Shown in pieces: positions 35,083 through 43,271 of a stretch of 64,000 bases of DNA. The stretch is taken from contig NZ_WWEO01000045.1 of NCBI RefSeq assembly GCF_009928685.1, positions 372,001 through 436,000 of the forward strand, given 5' to 3'. The stretch comes from Mucilaginibacter agri. Its GTDB lineage: Bacteria; Bacteroidota; Bacteroidia; Sphingobacteriales; Sphingobacteriaceae. The notes under the pieces were generated by a model, which was not told where the DNA came from, made no database searches, and worked only from the letters and a program-made list of their open reading frames with translations. Positions within the stretch are counted from its first letter, which is position 1. The number at the start of each line of letters is the position of its first letter. The position numbers and the translations under genes were made by a program.

Positions 35083-35730
35083 ATGAAATTAAATTTTTTA
35101 AACGTTGCCTTAGGCCTTGTGCTATCAGCAACTGCTATCAGTGCATCTGCGCAAAAAAAGTTAACCGAAGGCGTAGTTAGTTACACAGCTACCGCAGGCG
35201 GACAAACTGTTGACTCGAAACTATATTTCAAAGGTGATTCAAGTTCAACCAGCGGACAAAGAGGCCCGGCTACCATTAAAACTATTATGGCGAACGGTGG
35301 CGACTATCTAGCTATCCTGGTTGATGTGCCTGTTGCCAACATTAAAAAGGCGGCCATTGGTACTCCTGCCGAGTTAGAATCTTTTAAAGATCAGGAGCCT
35401 CAATTTACGTTTACCCCAAGCACAGAAACTAAAGTTATCAACGGCTTTAACTGTAAAAAAGTTGCTGTTAAAGATGGCAAAAGCGGACAGTCTTATGAAG
35501 CCTGGGTAACCAACGATGTAAGCATCCCGGTAACCTTGCTAACCAAGTACTTTGCTGCAATTGGTGGTGTGCCAATCCAGTTTACAACTATGCAAATGGG
35601 TCAACCATTGTCAATCCTTGTAAAAGGTATTACAGAAGATAAAGCACCGGCTGGTACATTCTCTATTCCGGCAGGTTATGACAAGATCACTATTACTGAC
35701 TTGAGTTCATTGGGCGGCGGTCAGCACTAA
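35083..35730 (+). CDS. Secreted DUF4412-like protein
   Basis: 215 residues from the ATG at 35083 (a TTG at 35038 is in frame but would put the signal peptide inside). Signal peptide about 1-24 (ASA-Q). The mature chain is beta-rich with TEGVVSYTATAGGQ, ETKVINGFNCKKVAVKDGKSGQSYEAWVTND and a late PAGYDKITI, which resembles the DUF4412/GLPGLI-type secreted proteins of Bacteroidota. Function unknown. It sits 72 bases after comEC and before an LTA-synthase-like gene. Confidence 0.72.
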   Translation: MKLNFLNVALGLVLSATAISASAQKKLTEGVVSYTATAGGQTVDSKLYFKGDSSSTSGQRGPATIKTIMANGGDYLAILVDVPVANIKKAAIGTPAELESFKDQEPQFTFTPSTETKVINGFNCKKVAVKDGKSGQSYEAWVTNDVSIPVTLLTKYFAAIGGVPIQFTTMQMGQPLSILVKGITEDKAPAGTFSIPAGYDKITITDLSSLGGGQH

Positions 35731-35797
35731 GCTACTTCATTAACAATTCATTAAAAGCTCCTTAACATTGTAGTTAAAATAGTATTTTTGCTACCCC

Positions 35798-37666
35798 ATG
35801 TTTAGGAGCTTTTTTAGTTTTTGCCGGTATTTCGTATTCTGGCTCATCGTTTTCTTCTGTACCCGCCTAACCTTTGAGCTTTATTTTTATAACAAGCTCA
35901 CAACTGCATCTGTAAAAGAGATTCTGCTTACGTTTATACATGGTTTATGGCTCGATTATTCGGCGGCGGCATATATCTGTATCACTCCCCTACTTGTTTT
36001 TATAGTTAACTGGTTTATCCCGAAGGGTCATATCCCCGCTATCTGGTTAAAAATCTATACATGGTTTTGTGTGTTGGTAATTTCTTTTCTCACCATTATC
36101 GATCTAAACATTTTCCGCGAATGGGGTACCAAGGTTAACTATCGTGTATTCAATACTTTATACAACGCGCCTTCCGAAGCCGTGGCTTCTACTGGTTCCT
36201 CGCCTATTGGTTTAAGCATTACCATAGGGGTAACGTTACTGGTTGTGGGTGTTGTGCTCTCGTTATACGTGGTCGATTTTAAATTTAAAAAGCCGTACGA
36301 AAGCGTGAGCTTTAAAATTCCTTTCTCCTTGCTACTATGCTTCATTACATTAATTATTATCCGTGGTGGGTTACGTGGCGCGCCTATCAACGAGCAACGG
36401 GCATATTTCTCTAACAAGCAGATCCTTAATCAGGCGGTACTTAATACCGAATGGAACCTGATGAATAACGTGGTAGAGAATATGCGCAGGCCATACAACG
36501 CCTACGAATTTATGCCTGCCGATAAGGCGTTTACTCTGGTAAATGATCTTTACGCGGTTAAGAAGGATACTACCGTTAAAATCTTAAAGACCGACCGTCC
36601 CAATATCGTCATTATCCAACTTGAGAGCTATACGGCTGATATTATCGAATCATTGGGTGGTGATAAAGGTGTGTCTCCGCATTTTGAAGAGTTTATAAAG
36701 GACGGCTTGCTCTTCAATAACATCTACGCCGCGGGAGATCGTACCGACAAAGGTGTTGTGGCTATTCTGAGCGGCTTCCCATCGCAGGCTACGCGTACTA
36801 TCATTACGGATGATGCAAAACAGAAAAAGCTGCCTGCTATATCGTCTACATTAAAAAAAGCCGGGTATACTACTTCATACTTTTATGGTGGTGCCAGTGA
36901 TTATATGAACTTTAAGTCATATATATTACATCACAATTTTGATGACCTATCAGACGAGAGTAGTTTCTCTAAAGACGAGTTATTATCTAAATGGGGTGCT
37001 TATGATGAAGTAACGCTTCGTAAAAGTGTAGATTACCTGGATAAACAGAAACACCCATTCTTTTGCTACATACAAACCTTAAGCAATCACGAGCCTTTTG
37101 AATTGCTGGGCAAACCAAAATTCCCGGGTAAAGATATGGGCAACATGTTCAGAAGCACGGCTTATTATACTGATTCTTGCCTAAATGCTTACTTTGAGCA
37201 GGCAAAAAAACAGCCCTGGTATAAGAATACCTTATTTGTTTTGGTTGCAGATCATGGCCACCGTTTGCCACGCAATACTTCTGAGGCTTATGATCCTCGG
37301 AAATATCATATACCGCTACTATTTTTTGGCGATGTAATTAAAGACGAATACAAAGGCAAAAAGATAAGTGCACTTGGCGGCCAGACTGATATTGCTGCAA
37401 CTATACTGGGTCAACTTAATCTGCCTTCAGAAGATTTCAAATGGTCTAAAAATCTTTTGAACCCGTATAGCAAGCAATTTGCATTTTTCGACTGGGATAA
37501 CGGCTTGGGCTTTATACAGCCCGAGCAAGCTGTGTCATATGATAATGAGGGCGATAAAATTATCTATACCGGCAATAATACCGCCCCTAATGCTGTTACT
37601 GAAAACACCTTGAGACAAGGTCAGGCTTATCTACAAAAAGTGTTTACGCAGTACCTTAATTATTAA
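35798..37666 (+). CDS. LTA synthase-like membrane sulfatase/phosphotransferase
   Basis: 622 residues. Five N-terminal transmembrane helices (to about residue 205) anchor a periplasmic alkaline-phosphatase-superfamily domain: NIVIIQLESYTADIIESLGG with the metal-binding Glu, nucleophile-type Thr316 in GDRTDKG, VADHGHRLPR with metal ligands, and YHIPLLFF. In Gram-negatives these enzymes add glycerol- or ethanolamine-phosphate to glycans or lipids. The acceptor is unknown. Its 3' end overlaps the convergent diiron protein gene by 11 bases (37656-37666). Confidence 0.9.
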   Translation: MFRSFFSFCRYFVFWLIVFFCTRLTFELYFYNKLTTASVKEILLTFIHGLWLDYSAAAYICITPLLVFIVNWFIPKGHIPAIWLKIYTWFCVLVISFLTIIDLNIFREWGTKVNYRVFNTLYNAPSEAVASTGSSPIGLSITIGVTLLVVGVVLSLYVVDFKFKKPYESVSFKIPFSLLLCFITLIIIRGGLRGAPINEQRAYFSNKQILNQAVLNTEWNLMNNVVENMRRPYNAYEFMPADKAFTLVNDLYAVKKDTTVKILKTDRPNIVIIQLESYTADIIESLGGDKGVSPHFEEFIKDGLLFNNIYAAGDRTDKGVVAILSGFPSQATRTIITDDAKQKKLPAISSTLKKAGYTTSYFYGGASDYMNFKSYILHHNFDDLSDESSFSKDELLSKWGAYDEVTLRKSVDYLDKQKHPFFCYIQTLSNHEPFELLGKPKFPGKDMGNMFRSTAYYTDSCLNAYFEQAKKQPWYKNTLFVLVADHGHRLPRNTSEAYDPRKYHIPLLFFGDVIKDEYKGKKISALGGQTDIAATILGQLNLPSEDFKWSKNLLNPYSKQFAFFDWDNGLGFIQPEQAVSYDNEGDKIIYTGNNTAPNAVTENTLRQGQAYLQKVFTQYLNY

Positions 37667-38282
37667 CTGCAGTTGGGCTAACCTCTTTGGTTAACTGATT
37701 AACCCATTGGGTAAACAGATCTGTTTCAATTTCTACAGCCTGGGCAGCGTGGTGTTCCCAATCTGGTGAGAAGGTTTTCAGTTGGTTGATCATTTCTTCC
37801 AGGTGTCCTTCTTCTTCCAGGATAATCGATTTCACAGTTACCTTACTTCCTGTTTCGGTCAATACATCCTGATAAATCGGATATAGTTCATCTGCGCGCA
37901 CTTCTATAGCGTACGTAACCAATAAGTATGCCGCGAAGCGAAGTTCGGCGCCTGATAATTTGAGTGTGTTTTTAAGGTAACGACAAACAGATACATCAAG
38001 CTGGTTTAAGTAATACTTACTGCTCGATGGCGCTAACAAATATTCGCCGGCGTAGGTTGGGCAAATGACCTCGCCTACTTTTTCTATTTGTTTTTTCAGG
38101 TAAAAGGCATGGCGGTGTTCTTCGGCGGCATGCTTTAAAATGATATAGGTAACGGTAATTGGGTCTTCGCTTGCTGAGATCTTGCGCGCGCCGGTATTCT
38201 CCATTAACGACAGCGTATTTAACCAGCGGGCATGTAATTGATCATCACCCACTATTGTCGAAAGCACATTACTTAAAGCCAT
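37656..38282 (-). CDS. Ferritin-like diiron protein downstream of bioA
   Basis: 208 residues, all helical. It has the full carboxylate-bridged diiron ligand pattern: Glu28, ExxH at 55-58 (EHRH), Glu127 (YAIEVRADELYP) and ExxH at 157-160 (EEGH). So it is a ferritin-like or TenA/oxygenase-like four-helix protein, but I do not recognise the named family. It starts one base after the bioA stop and ends the CDF-NUDIX-bioA operon. Co-translation with bioA raises the idea of a role near biotin synthesis or metal handling, which is inference only. Confidence 0.75.
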   Translation of the reverse strand: MALSNVLSTIVGDDQLHARWLNTLSLMENTGARKISASEDPITVTYIILKHAAEEHRHAFYLKKQIEKVGEVICPTYAGEYLLAPSSSKYYLNQLDVSVCRYLKNTLKLSGAELRFAAYLLVTYAIEVRADELYPIYQDVLTETGSKVTVKSIILEEEGHLEEMINQLKTFSPDWEHHAAQAVEIETDLFTQWVNQLTKEVSPTAVNN

Positions 38283-38283
38283 A

Positions 38284-39549
38284 TTAAATCTCGTTTAAAG
38301 CGTCAAAAATTTTGGTGTAAATATAGTTCAGTTGGTCGTTTGTAATACAATACGGAGGTAAAATATAAACGATATTACCCAACGGGCGCAGTACAATACC
38401 TGCTTCTAAGAAGTAATTATAAAGCCTGTCGCGCAACGGGCTGAGATACGAAGTTGAATTACCTGTCTCCCATTCCAAAGCTACTATTGTCCCTGTTTGG
38501 CGTGCGGTTCGAACCTTAGGATGTTTCTCTACTTTAGCTTTAAATAAACTATGTTGTTCTTTGATCCTCTTTATATTACCTTTTGTTTCCTCGCTTATAA
38601 ACAGATCCATACTAGCCAAAGCCGCTGTACAGGCTATAGGGTTAGCCGTAAATGAGTGACCATGAAAAAGTGTCTTCATCTTATCGTCAGATAAAAACAT
38701 ATTATAGATCTCACTGGTGCAGGTTGTAACACCCAAAGCCATGGTTCCGCCGGTTAGGCCTTTAGAGAAACACATAATATCGGGTTGCTCGGTTAGATAG
38801 TCACAGGCAAAAGGTTTGCCGGTACGGCCGAACCCCGTAAAAACCTCATCATCTATCGTGAGCACGTTTTCTGCTTTACAGTGCTTCAACAGCTCATCTA
38901 ACCACTCAGCTTCATACATAATCATCCCGCCGGAACCTTGTATCAATGGTTCGAAAATAAAGCAAGCAAGGTCGGATTTAAGATGTGAGATGTGAGATTT
39001 TAGATCTTCGATGTTTTCCCGTGTTGGGAGGTCGATAAACTCGACTTCAAATAGCAAGTTATCAAACGCAGCGGTGAATGCGCTTCTGCCGCTAACGGCC
39101 ATAGCGCCAAAGGTATCGCCATGATACGCATTTTTAAATGCCAGCATTTTAGTGCGGCTTTTACCCTGGTTGTGCCAGTATTGCAGGCACATTTTAATAG
39201 CTACTTCTATAGCTGTAGATCCATTGTCCGAGTAAAATACGCGTTTCTGATTATCGGGTATAATGGTCAATAAACGCTCTGCAAGTTCTACCGCCGGCTG
39301 ATGGGTAAAGCCTGCAAAAATTACATGCTCTAATTTGGTAAGCTGCTCGGCTATTTTTTTAGCAATATGAGGATGGGCATGCCCGTAAAGGTTAACCCAC
39401 CATGACGATACGGCGTCGATATACTCTTTTCCGTTTTCATCAAAAAGTAAAGCGCCTTCGCCCCTTACAATACCAACCGGCAAGCCGGCGGTTTGCATTT
39501 GTGTATATGGATGCCATATAATTTGCGCATCTCTTTCGGCAAGTGTCAT
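38284..39549 (-). CDS. bioA: Adenosylmethionine-8-amino-7-oxononanoate aminotransferase (BioA)
   Basis: 421 residues, class III aminotransferase. IWHPYTQM at the N-terminus, DAVSSWWVNLYGH, NAYHGDTFGAM, IDDEVFTGFGRTG and the PLP lysine in FSKGLTGGT mark BioA rather than other class III enzymes. It converts KAPA to DAPA with SAM as amino donor. The start overlaps the NUDIX gene by 4 bases. Residues about 181-192 come from a five-unit heptamer repeat (38974-39008). bioF and bioD lie 24 kb away on the other strand. Confidence 0.95.
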   Translation of the reverse strand: MTLAERDAQIIWHPYTQMQTAGLPVGIVRGEGALLFDENGKEYIDAVSSWWVNLYGHAHPHIAKKIAEQLTKLEHVIFAGFTHQPAVELAERLLTIIPDNQKRVFYSDNGSTAIEVAIKMCLQYWHNQGKSRTKMLAFKNAYHGDTFGAMAVSGRSAFTAAFDNLLFEVEFIDLPTRENIEDLKSHISHLKSDLACFIFEPLIQGSGGMIMYEAEWLDELLKHCKAENVLTIDDEVFTGFGRTGKPFACDYLTEQPDIMCFSKGLTGGTMALGVTTCTSEIYNMFLSDDKMKTLFHGHSFTANPIACTAALASMDLFISEETKGNIKRIKEQHSLFKAKVEKHPKVRTARQTGTIVALEWETGNSTSYLSPLRDRLYNYFLEAGIVLRPLGNIVYILPPYCITNDQLNYIYTKIFDALNEI

Positions 39550-39986
39550 TGTTTTTCGTTTAGTAGTTTAACCACGTACTGATCTATCGGAAAAGTGACA
39601 TCACTAACCTTAAGATCGGTTAAAGGCACCCATCTAAAGGCTTGTAAAACTTTTCCCGTTCCGTCAAAATCAAATACCTTGGTCTTAAAATTAAGTTGAA
39701 GCGGCTGCAGGTTTTTTACGATATAGTATACGCTTATGATCTGCGAATCGTTGAAAGCCGATTTTACATAAAAATCGGTAGTATAAAAATGATTCAGAAC
39801 GTCGATTTCCGCATTACATTCTTCCAAAAATTCGCGCTTTAGTCCGTCTATAAGCCCTTCACCCAGCTCTAAGCCACCGCCCGGAAATTTGGTAAATTGA
39901 TAGCCGTATTCTTGCTCGTCGCTGATCAGAATCTCGTTGCGGTCGCTTATTAGTAAGCCGTAAACACGTACATTAAAGAGCGCCAT
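39546..39986 (-). CDS. NUDIX hydrolase
   Basis: 146 residues. Nudix box at about 37-59: GGLELGEGLIDGLKREFLEEC, with the REFLEE catalytic helix intact; Asn follows where the box usually has Gly (EECNAE). It hydrolyses nucleoside diphosphate-linked substrates; which one is not clear. It overlaps CDF (1 base) and bioA (4 bases), so it is part of one operon. Confidence 0.9.
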   Translation of the reverse strand: MALFNVRVYGLLISDRNEILISDEQEYGYQFTKFPGGGLELGEGLIDGLKREFLEECNAEIDVLNHFYTTDFYVKSAFNDSQIISVYYIVKNLQPLQLNFKTKVFDFDGTGKVLQAFRWVPLTDLKVSDVTFPIDQYVVKLLNEKQ

Positions 39987-40963
39987 TATTGTTCAAAGTG
40001 TTTTTTATTGCGGGTTACGTTTTCCATGGTCCATTCAATATCGATGTTTTTAGGCTCTGAACGAATTGGGCAGTTAGGCATGCTGCAGTAATGGCAGCAA
40101 TTGGGCAAACATGGATCGGTGTGGATGAAGAATTCCGTTTTAACGTTTGCGTTTCTGTTCACCAATTTATCAACCAGTTTTACTTCGTCGTGTACCCGGT
40201 TAAGGTCAAAATAATTCGGTAAGGTTAAATGGCAATCGATATGCAGTTCGTGCCCATATTTCTGCGCACGCAGGTTATGTACATCTATCCATTCTACCTT
40301 ACGTTGTGCATTTAGTATATTAACAATATCGTTCACCACAGTAAAGTCAGCTTCGTCCATTAAGCCCGCTATCGACTTACGTAAAAGCTTATAACCCGTT
40401 ACCACGATGTAGATACCTACTATAACGGAAAGTCCGCTATCGAGCCACGGATAAGGTAAAAAGTACATTAGCGTTAAGCCTATTACCAGGCCTGCGCTGG
40501 TTACCATGTCGGTAATCAAATGCCGGCCATCAGCTTCGAGGGTAATTGAGTTTAACTTTTTACCTCGATTGATCATGTAATACCCCAACCCACCGTTAAT
40601 GGCCCCAGTAATGCCTATAATAATTGCACCGGTAAGTATTTTCTGAACCTCATGGGGAAAGAACAGGCTGTAAGTGCCCTTAAAAACAATGGTTATACCG
40701 GCTATGCCGATCAACGTACCTTCAATAAAAACGGAAAAGAACTCCACTTTACCATGGCCATACGGATGGTTTACATCGCGCGGCCTCGAAGCCAGTGAAA
40801 TACTGAAGAATGCAAAGGCGCTGGCTATCACGTTTACAATGCTTTCGGCAGCATCGGTAAGGATAAAATTTGAGGAGGTGATAAAGTAGGCGCTGAATTT
40901 GGCGAACATGAGCACAATACTCACAATAAGCGCAACTATGATAATGGATCGTTTTTCCTTCAA
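39986..40963 (-). CDS. Cation diffusion facilitator (CDF) family transporter
   Basis: 325 residues. Six-helix core with the metal site in TDAAESIVNVIAS (first half) and HLITDMVTSAGLV (second half), then the cytoplasmic ferredoxin-like domain with VDVHN-type WIDVHNLRAQKYG and HIDCHLTLP. A C-terminal cysteine cluster (DPCLPNCCHYCSMPNCP) follows and may bind metal. Family role: zinc, iron or manganese efflux by proton antiport. First gene of the operon with NUDIX, bioA and the diiron protein. Confidence 0.93.
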   Translation of the reverse strand: MKEKRSIIIVALIVSIVLMFAKFSAYFITSSNFILTDAAESIVNVIASAFAFFSISLASRPRDVNHPYGHGKVEFFSVFIEGTLIGIAGITIVFKGTYSLFFPHEVQKILTGAIIIGITGAINGGLGYYMINRGKKLNSITLEADGRHLITDMVTSAGLVIGLTLMYFLPYPWLDSGLSVIVGIYIVVTGYKLLRKSIAGLMDEADFTVVNDIVNILNAQRKVEWIDVHNLRAQKYGHELHIDCHLTLPNYFDLNRVHDEVKLVDKLVNRNANVKTEFFIHTDPCLPNCCHYCSMPNCPIRSEPKNIDIEWTMENVTRNKKHFEQ

Positions 40964-41024
40964 GACTTTAAATTGAGCACAAATTTAAAAACAACTGGTC
41001 AATAAGCAGTAAACTAATTTTCTA

Positions 41025-41032
41025 TATTTGCC
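41025..41032 (+). promoter_or_regulatory. Possible -7 promoter element upstream of aspartate aminotransferase
   Basis: TATATTTG fits TAnnTTTG, 20 bases before the ATG. The -33 box is not clear. Confidence 0.35.
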
Positions 41033-41052
41033 GCCGACATATAAATACTGCT

Positions 41053-42246
41053 ATGAGTACTTTAAGTAACCGGATTAACAATCTGTCTGAATCTCAAACC
41101 ATTAAAATGGCAAAGATGGGCCGTGAGCTCGCTGCCAAGGGTGTTGATGTAATTAGTTTAAGTTTTGGCGAACCCGATTTCCATACGCCTGAGTATGTGA
41201 AAGATGCAGCCAAGAAGGCCATGGATGATAATTTTACTTATTACACCCCTGTTGCCGGATATCCTGACCTGCGAAAGGCGATTGTAGCTAAACTGAAGAA
41301 CGAAAACGGATTAGATTATGATGCTTCACAAATTGTGGTATCAACCGGCGCTAAGCAAGCTATTGCCAACGCGGTACTTTGTTTAGTTAACCCGGGCGAA
41401 GAGGTGATTATCCCTACCCCTTACTGGGTATCATACTCTGAGGTAGTTAAACTGGCCGAAGGCAAAAGCGTGTTCATCAATACTACTGTTGAGCAAAACT
41501 TTAAAATCACCCCTGAGCAATTAGAGGCTGCAATTACTCCGAAAAGTAAATTATTTATGTTCTCGTCGCCTTGTAACCCAACAGGCAGTGTTTACAGTAA
41601 AGAAGAATTAGAAGGCCTGGCTAAAGTTTTTGAACGCCACCCGCATGTATATATCCTATCTGACGAAATCTACGAGCACATCAATTTTATTGGCGGCCAC
41701 GAGTCTATCGCGCAGTTCGATTCTATTAAAGACCGTGTTGTTATCATCAACGGTTTTTCTAAAGCGTTCGCCATGACTGGTTGGAGAATTGGTTACACTG
41801 CCTCAAACAGCGAAATTGCTGCGGCTTGCGATAAAATGCAAGGTCAGATTACGTCTGGTACCTGTTCTATTACCCAGCGTGCTGGCACTGCTGCCTATCT
41901 GGGTGGCTTAGAGAGTGTGCACAAAATGCGCGATGCTTTTAAACGTCGCCGCGAACTGGTTTACGGTTTACTGAAGGATATTGACGGAATTAAAACTAAC
42001 CTTCCCGATGGTGCATTCTATTTCTTCCCGGATGTTACTTCATTCTTCGGAAAAAGCTATAATGGCAAGACTATTAAAGATGCTGACGATTTGAGCATTT
42101 ACTTGTTAGAAGAAGGCCACGTAGCTACTGTAGGCGGCGATTCGTTCGGCGATCCTAAATCTATCCGTTTATCTTACGCAGCTGCAGACGATAAATTGGT
42201 AGAAGCTTTAAAACGCATTAAAGAAGCCTTGGGCAAATTACAATAA
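41053..42246 (+). CDS. Aspartate aminotransferase (class Ib PLP aminotransferase)
   Basis: 397 residues. SFGEPDFHTPEYVKDAA, VSTGAKQAIANAVL, FSSPCNPTGSVYS, SDEIYEH and the PLP lysine K237 in NGFSKAFAMTGWRIGY are complete. It moves amino groups between aspartate/glutamate and oxoacids; aspartate:prephenate activity occurs in the same family. Single-gene unit with a bidirectional terminator shared with the convergent barrel protein. Confidence 0.95.
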   Translation: MSTLSNRINNLSESQTIKMAKMGRELAAKGVDVISLSFGEPDFHTPEYVKDAAKKAMDDNFTYYTPVAGYPDLRKAIVAKLKNENGLDYDASQIVVSTGAKQAIANAVLCLVNPGEEVIIPTPYWVSYSEVVKLAEGKSVFINTTVEQNFKITPEQLEAAITPKSKLFMFSSPCNPTGSVYSKEELEGLAKVFERHPHVYILSDEIYEHINFIGGHESIAQFDSIKDRVVIINGFSKAFAMTGWRIGYTASNSEIAAACDKMQGQITSGTCSITQRAGTAAYLGGLESVHKMRDAFKRRRELVYGLLKDIDGIKTNLPDGAFYFFPDVTSFFGKSYNGKTIKDADDLSIYLLEEGHVATVGGDSFGDPKSIRLSYAAADDKLVEALKRIKEALGKLQ

Positions 42247-42266
42247 GCTCAAAATTACATAAAATT

Positions 42267-42304
42267 AAAAGGGCCATTTGCAATATGCAGATGGCCCTTT
42301 TGTT
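42267..42304. terminator. Bidirectional terminator between aspartate aminotransferase and barrel gene
   Basis: 16-base arms (42267-42282 / 42286-42301) with 15 of 16 pairs and a 3-base loop; A and T runs on both sides. Confidence 0.88.
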
Positions 42305-42323
42305 ATTAAAAGGTGATTGTTTG

Positions 42324-42893
42324 TTACAATTTAAAACCGTAAGCTACACGTAAAGCTACCTGGCCATAGTTAGGGCTATTGCCACCTGAGTAGTTATCAT
42401 AACGCAAGCCTACGTCGATACCTGAACCAGACATTGAGTAACCGATACCTGGAGAAAGAATCAATTTGGTGCTTTTATCGTAACCGTTAAACGCGTTATC
42501 ATTGGTTTCGAAACCAGCACCTACTTCACCGCTGATGTATGCATGTGGTGCAAAGAAGGCTTTAACACCTGCTTTTACCGGAACTAAGCCATAATCTTTA
42601 AAATCTGTTTTACCTACTGGGGTATCGTAATTTCTCGCAAAAAAGTTAGTATAACCAGATGTAAGCATCACAGATACACTACCATTTAAATCCTTCTGTA
42701 AACGGACTGTACCGCCTAGTCCAAAGTGAGAATAATCGCGCATATTTCCGGTAGGTAAACCCGGTTCTACACCGATACCAAAGCGCCATGCTTGTGAATC
42801 GTGTCCTTGTGCTTTAGTTACGTTACTTGTAAATAATAAACCAGCAATTGCAATAGCCGCGGCTGCTAATTTTGTTGTTTTCTTGGTAGTCAT
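42324..42893 (-). CDS. Small outer-membrane beta-barrel protein (OmpA/OmpW-like barrel)
   Basis: 189 residues from the ATG at 42893, which puts the signal peptide (KLAAAAIAIAGLLFTSNVTKA-Q) at the start; the longer in-frame extension to 42968 would bury it. The mature chain has alternating strands (FGIGVEPGLP, FGLGGTVRLQKD, ISGEVGAGFET, LILSPGIGYSM, VALRVAYGFKL) ending in an aromatic-Lys-Leu, an 8-strand barrel pattern. Function unknown; likely a surface or stress porin-like protein. Confidence 0.8.
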   Translation of the reverse strand: MTTKKTTKLAAAAIAIAGLLFTSNVTKAQGHDSQAWRFGIGVEPGLPTGNMRDYSHFGLGGTVRLQKDLNGSVSVMLTSGYTNFFARNYDTPVGKTDFKDYGLVPVKAGVKAFFAPHAYISGEVGAGFETNDNAFNGYDKSTKLILSPGIGYSMSGSGIDVGLRYDNYSGGNSPNYGQVALRVAYGFKL

Positions 42894-43271
42894 TTTTGTT
42901 AAATTTAGTGAACAATTGTTAGATTGTTTTCGGGTGACCATATTCAAATACATTGCCATTCGTGCCAAATTTTGGCGTTTTTAACATTTTAAAATGCTAA
43001 TCGACGCGCTGATACGATTCTGAAAAACCCTTTCTAATGGCTGTAAAACAGGCGTTTGCTACCCCAATTTTGTTTAGTATGTTAAGGCAATGTAAACACT
43101 AATGAAAAGGAAATAATTGATTACAACACAAACAAAAAATTGTAACGGATAGGATACACTTCTGTACTATATTGACGATAAATAAGCCTTGGGTGTACAG
43201 TTTTTCACAGAATGGCACACAAAAAAAGGCTTCGATTTTTCGAAGCCTTTTATAACTATTACAGAATTCTG
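42894..43271. other. 378-base spacer between barrel gene and RND operon end
   Basis: It holds the terminator of the RND operon at 43220-43251 and an AT-rich leader for the barrel gene with the palindrome AACAATTGTT near 42911. No gene seen. Confidence 0.7.
43220..43251 (-). terminator. Terminator of the RND efflux operon
   Basis: Perfect 12-base stem (43224-43235 / 43240-43251), 4-base loop; the A run before it on the + strand gives the T run on the minus transcript. It lies 20 bases past the RND stop. Confidence 0.9.

Noticed and set aside
42894..42968. N-terminal extension of the small barrel protein
   Set aside because: It would place 25 polar residues before the signal peptide; the ATG at 42893 fits better.
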